Of a stretch of 64,000 bases of DNA, positions 46,239-54,770 are shown piece after piece. The DNA is from Leuconostoc carnosum (GTDB lineage: Bacteria > Bacillota > Bacilli > Lactobacillales > Lactobacillaceae): contig NZ_JACHGL010000002.1 of assembly GCF_014207505.1 (NCBI RefSeq), positions 60,971 through 124,970 on the forward strand, written 5' to 3'. The position numbers and the translations under genes are program-made. Numbering within the stretch: position 1 is the stretch's first letter; every line of letters starts with the position of its first letter. The notes under the pieces are model-generated. The model made no database searches. It was not told the DNA's origin and worked only from the letters and a program-made list of their open reading frames with translations.

Positions 46239-47297
46239 ATGGAAAATCAACAGGAACCACAATTTAATCAATGGTATGAGACGAATAGTGAGGCTGATCA
46301 ACTGTTGCGTGATGCGGCTGCCAATGCCACAGAACAACATGATGAGCTTTCTTTGCGACCACAATTTTTGCGTGAATATATAGGTCAAGCTGCCTTAAAA
46401 GATGAATTAAGTGTTTATATTTCAGCGGCTAGGCAGCGTGAAGAGGCATTAGACCATGTGTTGCTTTTTGGACCACCCGGATTAGGTAAAACAACATTGG
46501 CAATGATTATTGCTAATGAAATGGGTGTTAACATTAAAACAACATCTGGACCTGCCATTGAAAAACCTGGTGATTTAGTTGCGTTACTCAATGAATTAGA
46601 ACCAGGGGATATTTTGTTTATTGATGAAATCCATCGGTTACCAACTAACATCGAAGAAATTATGTATTCAGCCATGGAAGATTATTTTGTTGATATTATG
46701 GTGGGACAAGGTCCTACGGCACGTGCGGTTCATTTTCCTTTACCACCGTTTACTCTCATCGGGGCGACAACACGTCCAGGGATGCTTTCTAAGCCATTAC
46801 GTGATCGGTTTGGTATTATCAATGCGATGGCATATTATACATCAGATGAACTGCAAGAAATTGTCGTACGTTCATCAGATATTTTTAACGCACCTATCAA
46901 ACCAGAAGGTGCCTACGAGATTGCCCTACGGTCGCGTGGTACACCACGTATCGCCAATCGATTGTTGAAACGTGTACGTGATTTTGCACAAGTTCAGGGT
47001 AAAGATGCCATTGATAAGGGAATTGTTGACATTGCCTTAGATAAATTGCGTGTTGATAATCGTGGTTTAGATGAAACGGATCACAAATTTTTAGGTACGA
47101 TGATTGATTATTATAATGGCGGACCAGTGGGTCTAAGTACAATAGCGGCTAATATTGGTGAAGAGGCTGAAACCCTTGAATCAATGGTGGAACCTTATTT
47201 GTTACAGATTGGTTTTTTGCAACGGACACCACGCGGTCGTGTGGTGACAGAATCCGCATATAGACATCTCAATGTACCCTATCAAAAGGAACTTTAA
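46239..47297 (+). CDS. ruvB: Holliday junction helicase subunit RuvB
   Basis: Hexameric AAA+ motor for branch migration with RuvA. 352 aa. Walker [10 protein letters not shown] near 76, Walker B FIDEIHR near 127, GATTRPG sensor 1, RGTPRIANR near 233, C-terminal winged helix [13 protein letters not shown]-terminus about 13 residues longer than usual, with no other Met before the conserved block [13 protein letters not shown]. No Shine-Dalgarno sequence. It precedes ruvA by 2 kb, the reverse of the usual ruvAB order. Confidence 0.96.
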   Translation: MENQQEPQFNQWYETNSEADQLLRDAAANATEQHDELSLRPQFLREYIGQAALKDELSVYISAARQREEALDHVLLFGPPGLGKTTLAMIIANEMGVNIKTTSGPAIEKPGDLVALLNELEPGDILFIDEIHRLPTNIEEIMYSAMEDYFVDIMVGQGPTARAVHFPLPPFTLIGATTRPGMLSKPLRDRFGIINAMAYYTSDELQEIVVRSSDIFNAPIKPEGAYEIALRSRGTPRIANRLLKRVRDFAQVQGKDAIDKGIVDIALDKLRVDNRGLDETDHKFLGTMIDYYNGGPVGLSTIAANIGEEAETLESMVEPYLLQIGFLQRTPRGRVVTESAYRHLNVPYQKEL

Positions 47298-48154
47298 TGG
47301 ATTATATTATTTCAGATACGCATTTTAATCATGAAAAAATTTTGTATTTTGATAAATCACGAGCTGATTCACTGCGGGCGTTAGGCATAGAGCCAACCAT
47401 TGAAAACATGGATGAGTATCTTGAAAAGAAATGGAATGAAACCATTGGCAATGAAGACATGGTCTATTTTCTTGGCGACTTGGGCATGTTTAGCAAAAAG
47501 CAAGCCTTTGTGGCACAACTTGTTCGACTGAATGGCCAAAAGATTTTTTTCAAAGGTAATCATGATCATTCAGATCAATTAAAGGCAGCATTAAAAGAGC
47601 CGGCAACACAATTAATTGAAGTGGTAGAAACAGCAAAAATATTGAAAATCAATGGTCATACGGTGTGGTTAAGTCATTACGCCATTGATGTGCCATATCC
47701 TTTAATATCGGTCCATGGACATATTCATGAGGCAGAATATCGATCAGCAGGGATGGTAAATGTATCATTGGATTCTGCTTTAATGCAAACACGACCATTT
47801 GGACAACCAATGCCATTAGATGAGTTGGACGCTGTGTTAGTTAAAAATAAAGCAATCATAGCACAAGAATATCATATTGAATCAGAAAACAAGCGCTATG
47901 ATCGGTTAATTGAACGTGCCTTTGATGAAACAATTACAATTAATAAACCAACTGCTACACAACGCCATGAATTGGCATTATTGGTGGCATATCTTAATCA
48001 AAATAATTTAACTTATGCAGATGTTTTGACAAAATTCAATATTCCTAATGTGAATAAGGTTTTGTCATCAGCGGAGAAAGAACAAGTAACGCAAACTGGG
48101 TTTGAATTTGAAAAATTAATCGGTATGAAGGGTAATTCAGGTGGAGAAATATGA
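47297..48154 (+). CDS. Calcineurin-like metallophosphoesterase
   Basis: 285 aa. Motifs [10 protein letters not shown] (5-14), LGDLG, GNHDHS, LSHYAID and HGHIHEA give all metal ligands. C-terminal 100 residues look helical and are not part of the catalytic domain. One-base overlap with ruvB and 4-nt overlap with queA. Substrate not evident. Confidence 0.88.
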   Translation: MDYIISDTHFNHEKILYFDKSRADSLRALGIEPTIENMDEYLEKKWNETIGNEDMVYFLGDLGMFSKKQAFVAQLVRLNGQKIFFKGNHDHSDQLKAALKEPATQLIEVVETAKILKINGHTVWLSHYAIDVPYPLISVHGHIHEAEYRSAGMVNVSLDSALMQTRPFGQPMPLDELDAVLVKNKAIIAQEYHIESENKRYDRLIERAFDETITINKPTATQRHELALLVAYLNQNNLTYADVLTKFNIPNVNKVLSSAEKEQVTQTGFEFEKLIGMKGNSGGEI

Positions 48155-49218
48155 CAGAAGAACAACATTATCAATTATCAGATTTTGATTATGATTTGCC
48201 AGAAAGTTTAATTGCGCAAACACCATTGAAGCAACGTGATTCATCACGTTTGTTGGTACTCGATGCTGATACTGGGAGTTATGAAGACAAACATTTTTAC
48301 GATATTTTAGACTATGTTGCGCCAGGTGATGCCATTGTCATGAATAATTCTCGCGTATTACCAGCACGTCTGCACGGTGCTCGTCCAGAGACTGGGGGAC
48401 ATGCAGAAGTTTTATTATTGCGTCAAGATCATGGCGATGTTTGGGAAACGTTGGTTAAGCCAGCAAAAAAATCACCTGTCGGATCAACAATTGTGTTTGG
48501 TGATGATATTGATAACCCAATAATGACAGCTACAATTGTTGGTGAACTTGAGCATGGTGGCCGTTATATCGAATTTCATTATGAAGGTATTTTCATGGAA
48601 CTGTTGGAGCAATTAGGTGAAATGCCTTTGCCGCCATACATTAAGGAAAAGCTCGCCGATCAAGAGCGATATCAGACAGTTTATTCAAAGGTTGAAGGCT
48701 CTGCTGCAGCACCAACAGCTGGTTTACACTGGACACCGGAATTACTGGATAAAATTCGTCAAAAAGGGGTTAAGACAGTAGAACTCACATTACATGTTGG
48801 TTTAGGCACTTTCCGACCAGTTGAAGAAGAAAACATCGAAGATCACAAGATGCATTCTGAGTTTTATCAACTTAGTCAAGAAGCGGCCGATACTTTAAAT
48901 GAAGTGCATGAGTATGGTGGCCGTATTATTGCTACAGGAACTACATCAATTCGTACGTTGGAAACAATTGGCTCAAAGTTTGATGGCCATTTACAAGCGG
49001 ACTCCGGTTGGACTGATATTTTCATTAAGCCAGGTTATCACTGGACGATGGTTGATGCTTTCATCACTAATTTTCACTTACCAAAATCAACACTTGTGAT
49101 GTTGGTAGCTGCTTTTACAGGGCGCGAGAATATTTTAAATGCCTATCAGCATGCTGTTAATGACAAATATCGTTTCTTTAGTTTTGGGGATGCTATGTTC
49201 ATTAAACGAGAGCGGTAA
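48151..49218 (+). CDS. queA: S-adenosylmethionine:tRNA ribosyltransferase-isomerase
   Basis: Adds the epoxycyclopentane precursor to tRNA queuosine. 355 aa. [15 protein letters not shown] near 18, [10 protein letters not shown] near 65, [11 protein letters not shown] near 190, GTTSIRTLE near 264, [12 protein letters not shown] near 308. GGTGGAGA ribosome binding site. The usual neighbour tgt is not in the window. Confidence 0.96.
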   Translation: MTEEQHYQLSDFDYDLPESLIAQTPLKQRDSSRLLVLDADTGSYEDKHFYDILDYVAPGDAIVMNNSRVLPARLHGARPETGGHAEVLLLRQDHGDVWETLVKPAKKSPVGSTIVFGDDIDNPIMTATIVGELEHGGRYIEFHYEGIFMELLEQLGEMPLPPYIKEKLADQERYQTVYSKVEGSAAAPTAGLHWTPELLDKIRQKGVKTVELTLHVGLGTFRPVEEENIEDHKMHSEFYQLSQEAADTLNEVHEYGGRIIATGTTSIRTLETIGSKFDGHLQADSGWTDIFIKPGYHWTMVDAFITNFHLPKSTLVMLVAAFTGRENILNAYQHAVNDKYRFFSFGDAMFIKRER

Positions 49219-49338
49219 TATCTTATTAATCAACAAATAAATGCGTCAGGTCATTGTGTGTGACGTATTTTTCTTGTGCTATTACAGGCTAATTCATTGA
49301 ATAATAAATTAGCATAAACCAGTTAAGGGAGACAAAGG

Positions 49339-49923
49339 GTGTACGAATATATCAATGGACTTGTTACGAATATCTATCCGGCTTATTTAGTGATTGCCGA
49401 TCGTAGTGGTGTTGGCTATAAATTATTTGTGGCAAATCCTTATCGATTTGAGCAAAACGTTGAATCACACGTATATGTAGAGCAAGTAGTTCGTGAAAAT
49501 GAGCTCACATTATATGGTTTTATTGATGAAAATGAAAAGGCTTTATTCAATAAATTGATCAACGTGTCAGGCATTGGACCTAAAAGTGCATTGGCAATTT
49601 TGGCGAATGGTGATTCAGAAGGACTAGTTAATGCCATAGCTAATGAAGATCCGACCTATTTAATGCAATTTCCTGGGGTTGGTAAAAAAACGGCTCAGCA
49701 AATTGTACTTGATTTGAAAGGTAAGTTGGATGACATGGCAGTTTCAGTTGGTATGCCAGCTTCTAAAGCAAAAACAAATCAAGCGCTAACTGATGCATTA
49801 GAAGCCTTGGAGTCGTTAGGCTACAGCGCAAAGGAAGTTGCAAAACTTGAGAAACAACTGGCTGCTAATCATGACACTACTGACGGTTATATTCGTTCAG
49901 CTTTGAAATTACTGGTCAAATAA
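49339..49923 (+). CDS. ruvA: Holliday junction-binding subunit RuvA
   Basis: Tetrameric junction-recognition partner of RuvB. 194 aa, GTG start after AAGGGAGA. N-terminal OB fold. HhH motifs NVSGIGPKSALAIL near 74 and QFPGVGKKTAQQIVL near 110. C-terminal RuvB-binding helix bundle (ALEALESLGYSAKEV). Separate transcription unit from ruvB. Confidence 0.96.
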   Translation: MYEYINGLVTNIYPAYLVIADRSGVGYKLFVANPYRFEQNVESHVYVEQVVRENELTLYGFIDENEKALFNKLINVSGIGPKSALAILANGDSEGLVNAIANEDPTYLMQFPGVGKKTAQQIVLDLKGKLDDMAVSVGMPASKAKTNQALTDALEALESLGYSAKEVAKLEKQLAANHDTTDGYIRSALKLLVK

Positions 49924-49954
49924 AAAACACATTTCAATTTGAAATGTGTTTTTT
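49922..49954. terminator. Bidirectional terminator between ruvA and the deoxynucleoside kinase
   Basis: AAAAAACACATTTCAA facing TTGAAATGTGTTTTTT. Confidence 0.9.
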
Positions 49955-49955
49955 A

Positions 49956-50588
49956 TTAACGAATAGTTTTTAAAGCATCTTCAATTTGTTGAAGAATAAT
50001 CTGTTGGTTTTTTTCATTCTCTAGGTCATAAGTTTGTAGATCAATTTTGATTTTTGGTGAGGCATCATATGAATTAAACCAATTTTGATATGCTGACCAC
50101 ATGCGGAAATAATATTGCCGCAAATCGTCATTACCCTCAAATTGTTCATAATCACGTCCACGTTTTTTAATACGATATAAAATCGTTTCAAAATCAGTTT
50201 CGGCATATACCATTAAATCAGGTGCTTTTTTTGGTAACTGCTGTAATTCTGACATCATATTGTCAAGTAACTGAGTATAGACAGTCATTTCAGAATCTGT
50301 AATATTACCATCTTTGTGGTTTTCAGATGTAAATAGGGCATCTTCATAAATTGAACGGTCTAGGACATTATTGTCATCTGCTAGTGCACGTTTAATCATA
50401 TCAAAACGACGGTTTAAAAAATAAATTTGTAGCAAAAAACCATACTGCTTTGGGTCTGAGTAATAAAGTGGGAGGACAGGATTGTCACCCACAGGTTCGT
50501 AAAATGCTTTTGTACCAAAATGTTCAGCAATTAATCCAGTTAAGGTTGTTTTGCCAACGCCAATCATGCCCGCCGTAATAATCACCAT
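49956..50588 (-). CDS. Deoxynucleoside kinase (dAK/dGK type)
   Basis: Phosphorylates purine or pyrimidine deoxynucleosides for salvage. 210 aa from the ATG at 50588, placed by GGAGG 5 nt upstream. P-loop GMIGVGKTT near 8-16, EPVGDNP near 31, DRSIYEDALF near 77 (the DRS motif) and the Arg-rich lid RIKKRGRDYE. Monocistronic between two terminators. Confidence 0.92.
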   Translation of the reverse strand: MVIITAGMIGVGKTTLTGLIAEHFGTKAFYEPVGDNPVLPLYYSDPKQYGFLLQIYFLNRRFDMIKRALADDNNVLDRSIYEDALFTSENHKDGNITDSEMTVYTQLLDNMMSELQQLPKKAPDLMVYAETDFETILYRIKKRGRDYEQFEGNDDLRQYYFRMWSAYQNWFNSYDASPKIKIDLQTYDLENEKNQQIILQQIEDALKTIR

Positions 50589-50623
50589 AACGACCTCCAA
50601 TAATTTAATAACTCATTAACTAT

Positions 50624-50668
50624 ACAAAAAAACTACCCAAACGACAAGGACAGCGAATGGGTAGTTTT
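50624..50668 (-). terminator. mscL terminator
   Basis: On the minus strand AAAACTACCCA pairs with TGGGTAGTTTT and is followed by a T run. Confidence 0.88.
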
Positions 50669-50685
50669 GGAACAAAACACGAACG

Positions 50686-51069
50686 TTATGCTTTTTTCTG
50701 AGCATCTAACAAATCACGAATTTCTGAAAGTATTTCCAATTCAGGGTTAACGGGCACTTCTTCTTCGACTTTTTTGGTACGTAGTACACGGTTTATGACT
50801 TTGATAATCATGAATACAACAAAGGCTGTGATCAAGAAATTAATGAAATCATTGATGAAAGCACCATATTTAAATGTAAGTTGCTTAGTAATTATTAATT
50901 CAAGATTGGCAAGATCAGTCGTACCACCAGTACAGAAACCAATAATTGGTGAGATTAGGTTAGTGGTCAATGATTTAACTAACCCTGTGAATGCACCACC
51001 AATAATGACACCAACGGCTAAATCGAGCACATTACCACGCATGATAAATGTTTTAAATTCTGAAAACAT
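50686..51069 (-). CDS. mscL: Large-conductance mechanosensitive channel
   Basis: Pentameric safety valve opening under hypo-osmotic stress. 127 aa from the ATG at 51069. Family start FKTFIMRGNVLDLAVGVIIG (TM1), TM2 about 75-98, amphipathic C-terminal helix with EILSEIRDLL. No adjacent Shine-Dalgarno sequence; see its leader. A TTG 57 nt upstream would add a tail foreign to MscL and is rejected. Confidence 0.95.
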   Translation of the reverse strand: MFSEFKTFIMRGNVLDLAVGVIIGGAFTGLVKSLTTNLISPIIGFCTGGTTDLANLELIITKQLTFKYGAFINDFINFLITAFVVFMIIKVINRVLRTKKVEEEVPVNPELEILSEIRDLLDAQKKA

Positions 51070-51080
51070 AGTTATTAATT

Positions 51081-51157
51081 TGCGATTAGGCACAGCGGGA
51101 CAACAGTTAAATGGTTTTATTGCCAAACAGTGTTATGATTTCTAATCGCACTCCCTT
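51081..51157 (-). promoter_or_regulatory. mscL leader: Shine-Dalgarno displaced by a long-range stem
   Basis: On the mscL strand AAGGGAG (51157-51151) is directly followed by TGCGATTAG (51150-51142). That arm is a perfect complement of CTAATCGCA (51089-51081), which ends 11 nt before the ATG. Folding would bring the Shine-Dalgarno sequence to 11 nt from the start codon. Confidence 0.55.
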
Positions 51158-51158
51158 C

Positions 51159-51407
51159 AAAAGTATATATATTTATTTTACATGAGTTTGGAATGATTAT
51201 AAAGACATACTTAGAACTTTACTTAATTTTGATTTAATTTATAGAACTTTAATGTTTCTGGTCGTGATATATGTGTCAAAAATTAAACATAAATAGGTTA
51301 AGCTTACTTACAATATGTAGTATATCAGTCTATAACCTCGTTTTCTCATGCAATAAAATGATAGTCATGATAAAATAAACCTAATCGTCTACAGGGAGAA
51401 TATTAAG
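51159..51407. other. AT-rich intergenic segment
   Basis: No credible gene. It holds two direct copies of TAGAACTTTA (51212-51221 and 51242-51251, 30 bp apart), with unknown significance. The end carries the ribosome binding site of the next gene (CAGGGAGA). Confidence 0.5.
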
Positions 51408-51596
51408 ATGGAAAAAGATCAACTATCATTATGGCATGAACAACTCATTGCCATTATTAAGGATGTCAACACACCACATACATTGGGTGGTATTACTAAT
51501 GAAGCTAATCGTGCACATGACGCACGATTAGCCCGTCGTGCGCTTGATCAATTAATTATCTTGAGTGAAGAAATTAACGCACAACGTGAAGAATAA
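51408..51596 (+). CDS. Small hypothetical protein, 62 aa
   Basis: Soluble, helical, His/Arg/Glu-rich protein with a good ribosome binding site (CAGGGAGA). No motif recognised. It precedes the PH-domain pair at 22 nt and may be co-transcribed. Confidence 0.65.
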   Translation: MEKDQLSLWHEQLIAIIKDVNTPHTLGGITNEANRAHDARLARRALDQLIILSEEINAQREE

Positions 51597-51618
51597 TGCT
51601 TCGGGGGGAGTGAATATT

Positions 51619-52110
51619 ATGTTACCAGATAACGCGCAAAAACTACCAAAATCAGTCAAAATTGTTTGGCTGATTCATACAAGTATCGCTTTTGTTTTGA
51701 TTTTGGCTGTTGGTTTAGTCATCAATAGTTTTTTCTTAAACCATTGGCAAAATATTTTAGCCACTATTATTCAAGTTATTTTTGTACTAGTACTACTGTG
51801 TTTACTTGCTTATGCTTTACTGATTCCTTATTACTATCGTTTTCATCAGTATGTCATTAATCCGCATTCTGTCTCAATTTATAAGGGCTTTTTCTGGCGT
51901 CAGTCACAAACAATTCCGTTAAATCGTATTCAAAATGTTGATACTGTGCAAGGCCCAATCTTAAACATTTTCAAGTTGCAAAAATTATCAATTGTCACTG
52001 CAGCCAATGCTTTCACTATTAATGCAATTGATGAAAAGACGGCGCTACAGTTACGTGATCAATTAATTCAAGCTGCACGACAAGCACGTGAGGTGGATAC
52101 CGATGACTAA
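51619..52110 (+). CDS. YdbS-like membrane protein with bacterial PH domain
   Basis: 163 aa from the ATG at 51619 (GGGGGGAG upstream). Two membrane helices (about 14-36 and 45-66) followed by one bPH2 domain (VSIYKGFFWRQSQTIPLNRIQNVDTVQGP). Pairs with the next gene; the YdbS-YdbT pair of bacilli is linked to resistance to bacteriocins and envelope stress. Confidence 0.88.
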   Translation: MLPDNAQKLPKSVKIVWLIHTSIAFVLILAVGLVINSFFLNHWQNILATIIQVIFVLVLLCLLAYALLIPYYYRFHQYVINPHSVSIYKGFFWRQSQTIPLNRIQNVDTVQGPILNIFKLQKLSIVTAANAFTINAIDEKTALQLRDQLIQAARQAREVDTDD

Positions 52111-53581
52111 GGAAATAGGGCATCGCCAGCCAAAGGTTGCCATCATACGTGAGGTGCTCAATGTTTTTGTATCATTGATTTGGCCGGCTTTTTTTGGTAT
52201 TTTGCGATTTTCTGGTTCAAGGGTATTTCAATTAGGAATTGTAGTTATTCTTTTATTAGTTTCATTAGCATTTGGTTTTCTTAAGTGGTATTTTTTTACT
52301 TATATCACGACGGAACACGAAATTTCTTTAAAACGTGGTATTTTTGCTAAAAAACATGTGCATTTACCTTTTGAAAGAATACAAACAATTACCCGTAATC
52401 AGCCGATTTATTTTCAACCGTTTGATGTGTTCCATGTCACAATCGAAACATCTGGTAAAAGTCAGGATAAAATAGAATTTAGTGCACTGACGCTGCCTCA
52501 AATTGAACATATTGAAAATCTACGTCGACGATCACAAACTAAAAGTGCTGAAGTTATTAAAACTTTATCAGAGCAACCTGCCATTGCGGCAAGTTATCAA
52601 ATCAATGATCGTGATTTATGTTTATTTGCGTTGACTTCATTAGGTAGTTTAGGAACAGTAGGGGCAATATTCCTTATTTTTTCGCAAGTCCAAGAGTTTC
52701 TGCCAGCAACATTGTCAAGACAATTCACTGCTTGGTTAAATCAGCAAAATGTAACAATTTTTATTGGGCTAGTGATGATATTTATTATTTTTGGTTTTCT
52801 GCTGTCATTTTTTAAATTATACAGCCAATATTTTCAGTTTAAAATATCACGAATCGGTCAGCATTTAGCAATCACGCGTGGTTTATTCACTAAGCAAAAT
52901 GTCCAATTACGCGTATCACGTGTGCAAGCAGTGCATTTTCAACAATCATTGTTACGTCGGTTAGTCAAACTCGTCTCAGTCGATGTATTATTGGCTTCAT
53001 CTGTCAATAATACAAAAGGGGAAGTTAAACAGACTAGTATCATGCCAGTTGTGAGAATGAGCAGTGCAGGTGAAGTGATTCAGCCATTTTTGCCCCAATA
53101 TCATTTTATAAACCCGACTAATAGTATGAATGCTAACCGTGCCTTGTGGTATCGTCTGAATATGATTTTTTGGTTAGATATCTTCATTGCCAGCTTGATT
53201 TGGATCACTTATTATATCACTAAGTGGACAATTCATTTTCATTTGACCTATGATCTACCATTGTTAATTATTTGTACGATTTTATTAATTGGTTACTCAC
53301 TGTTAGCTAGTTGGTGGCAAATGATGGATCAACGCATACAAGTTGACGGTCAGTACTTGATTGTACAATTATCATCAAATTTCACAAAGCACACTTATTA
53401 TATGCCACGTGAAAAAATTCAAAGTATTGCAACATCGCGTAGTATGTTGTTAATCAACAAGCACATAACACATTTACATATTACAGTGCGTGATGGTGAT
53501 AGTGCGCGAAGGTTAACATTGCGCTATTTACAAGAACCTTTAGTTAAAAAAATCAATAGCTGGATTGTCGATGTCAAGTAA
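52103..53581 (+). CDS. YdbT-like membrane protein with several bacterial PH domains
   Basis: 492 aa from the ATG at 52103, overlapping ydbS by 8 nt. Helix pairs near 20-60, 180-225 and 355-415 alternate with three bPH2 domains. Each begins with an ISLKRGIFAKKHVHLPFERIQ-like pattern (residues near 76, 255, 425). Polytopic; function inferred only from the family. Confidence 0.88.
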   Translation: MTKEIGHRQPKVAIIREVLNVFVSLIWPAFFGILRFSGSRVFQLGIVVILLLVSLAFGFLKWYFFTYITTEHEISLKRGIFAKKHVHLPFERIQTITRNQPIYFQPFDVFHVTIETSGKSQDKIEFSALTLPQIEHIENLRRRSQTKSAEVIKTLSEQPAIAASYQINDRDLCLFALTSLGSLGTVGAIFLIFSQVQEFLPATLSRQFTAWLNQQNVTIFIGLVMIFIIFGFLLSFFKLYSQYFQFKISRIGQHLAITRGLFTKQNVQLRVSRVQAVHFQQSLLRRLVKLVSVDVLLASSVNNTKGEVKQTSIMPVVRMSSAGEVIQPFLPQYHFINPTNSMNANRALWYRLNMIFWLDIFIASLIWITYYITKWTIHFHLTYDLPLLIICTILLIGYSLLASWWQMMDQRIQVDGQYLIVQLSSNFTKHTYYMPREKIQSIATSRSMLLINKHITHLHITVRDGDSARRLTLRYLQEPLVKKINSWIVDVK

Positions 53582-53587
53582 AACCCC

Positions 53588-53616
53588 TTGACATCAAATG
53601 CTGTTCGTGGCATAAT
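53588..53616 (+). promoter_or_regulatory. rpsP promoter
   Basis: TTGACA (53588-53593), 17 bp, CATAAT (53611-53616). Confidence 0.85.
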
Positions 53617-53669
53617 AAGAGAGTAATATAAGTGTAAAAAGCACATAAGAAATATGGAGGACATATAAT

Positions 53670-54083
53670 ATGTCAGTAAAAATTCGTTTGAAGCGTATGG
53701 GTGCTAAGAAGCGTCCTTTCTACCGTGTCGTTATCGCTGATTCACGTTCACCACGTGATGGTCGTTTTATTGAAACTGTTGGAACATACAACCCAATTAC
53801 ACAACCTGCTGAAATCAATTTGGATGAAGCAAAGATTTTGTCATGGTTGAGCAATGGTGCACAACCATCAGATACTGTACGTAACTTGTTGACACATACT
53901 GGTATTTTAGCAAAGTATGCTGCATCAAAGGCAGGTAAGAAGCCAGCATCAGCAAAGACTGCTACTTCATCTGCAAAGCCAACAGAAAAGAACACAGTTG
54001 CCGAAATCAAGGCATACTTGGATGCTAATGGTACAACTTATGCATCATCAGCTAAGAAGGCTGATTTGTTGGCATTGGTATAA
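53670..54083 (+). CDS. rpsP: 30S ribosomal protein S16 with C-terminal HeH-like extension
   Basis: Small-subunit assembly protein. 137 aa against about 90 in Bacillus. Residues 1-85 are canonical ([21 protein letters not shown]). A Lys/Ala/Ser linker (86-108) leads to a module at 109-137, [13 protein letters not shown] then [14 protein letters not shown]. This looks like a helix-extension-helix (HeH/SAP-like) nucleic-acid-binding fold. Strong codon bias continues into the extension, so it is expressed. Single-gene unit; khpA, rimM, trmD and rplS do not follow. Confidence 0.96.
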   Translation: MSVKIRLKRMGAKKRPFYRVVIADSRSPRDGRFIETVGTYNPITQPAEINLDEAKILSWLSNGAQPSDTVRNLLTHTGILAKYAASKAGKKPASAKTATSSAKPTEKNTVAEIKAYLDANGTTYASSAKKADLLALV

Positions 54084-54092
54084 TTAAGTGAG

Positions 54093-54132
54093 AAAGTAAT
54101 TGCCATAATTATTATGGCAATTACTTTTTTTT
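54093..54132 (+). terminator. rpsP terminator
   Basis: AAAGTAATTGCCAT with ATGGCAATTACTTT and a T run. Confidence 0.92.
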
Positions 54133-54306
54133 ACTGTTGTTAGAGTAGTTTCATCAATCAATTTTATTTTATCCAGTATTAGATAGGTGACATATTATCA
54201 ATACTACTGTTTAATATTTTACTGTCGGTAATTAATATCGGTCTGAATAATTTCCTATCTGGTTTAGATGGTGCCATTCAGTATAGTTAGGTGCTATACT
54301 TGGCGT
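54133..54306. other. AT-rich intergenic segment before the 64-codon ORF
   Basis: No gene seen. A heptamer AGATAGG near 54181 has its complement CCTATCT near 54254. An extended -10 TGCTATACT lies at 54292-54300, directly before the ATG at 54307. Confidence 0.5.
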
Positions 54307-54501
54307 ATGTTATTCATTGATATGGGTGGTTCAATAACCAAAGAGAGCCATGTATTAGGGACAGGCACTTTGGTTGAAATAGATTCACTTGGTGGAACAG
54401 TGATAAAAGGTGCGATTATGTCTGATACAATATATTTAGCACATGCACTTCTAAGTTTTATAACTGCACCAGTTCTGTCAGGTGTTGTTAGGTTGGCTTG
54501 A
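54307..54501 (+). CDS. Hypothetical protein, 64 aa, possible remnant
   Basis: Frame opens with MLFIDMGGSITKESHV and ends in a hydrophobic stretch (about 38-62). No family recognised. No Shine-Dalgarno sequence, but TGCTATACT ends 6 nt before the ATG, which suggests a leaderless transcript. It could equally be a decayed gene end between rpsP and the PTS operon. Confidence 0.35.
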   Translation: MLFIDMGGSITKESHVLGTGTLVEIDSLGGTVIKGAIMSDTIYLAHALLSFITAPVLSGVVRLA

Positions 54502-54620
54502 CATTAAACTGTTAGTATCATATGGAGCTATTTTCATTATTGAAATGATAAATTCGCCATTGTTTTAAATATTCTTTATAATAATTTTAGGGTAATTGTT
54601 TTATGGTTTCTTTAAAAAAA
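54502..54620. other. Intergenic segment without visible features
   Basis: AT-rich, no frame or motif that I can support before the terminator hairpin. Confidence 0.4.
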
Positions 54621-54663
54621 TCAAAAAACCTAATCAGTCCATGTGCTGATTAGGTTTTTTTGA
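54621..54663. terminator. Terminator hairpin left of the PTS operon
   Basis: TCAAAAAACCTAATCAG pairs with CTGATTAGGTTTTTTTGA over a TCCATGTG loop. Works in both directions. Closely similar to the hairpin at the right end of the operon. Confidence 0.85.
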
Positions 54664-54715
54664 TGTCTTATTTTGCTTTTTTGAATAAATGTCTAAAGCA
54701 ATGGACATATTAAAG

Positions 54716-54744
54716 TGTAAGCGGTAACAATAGTGACGTATACT
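54716..54744 (+). promoter_or_regulatory. cre site and -10 of the PTS operon
   Basis: TGTAAGCGGTAACA (54716-54729) matches the CcpA cre consensus at every defined position. TATACT (54739-54744) is the -10. The cre covers the -35 position, as expected for catabolite repression. A cre this close can also mean the promoter needs the PRD activator. Confidence 0.8.
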
Positions 54745-54770
54745 ATATTTATAGAGATGGAGGTGAAAAA

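Noticed and set aside
51070..51126. TTG start extending MscL by 19 residues
   Set aside because: MscL proteins begin with the short amphipathic segment seen at the ATG at 51069. The added residues (with CC) are foreign to the family.
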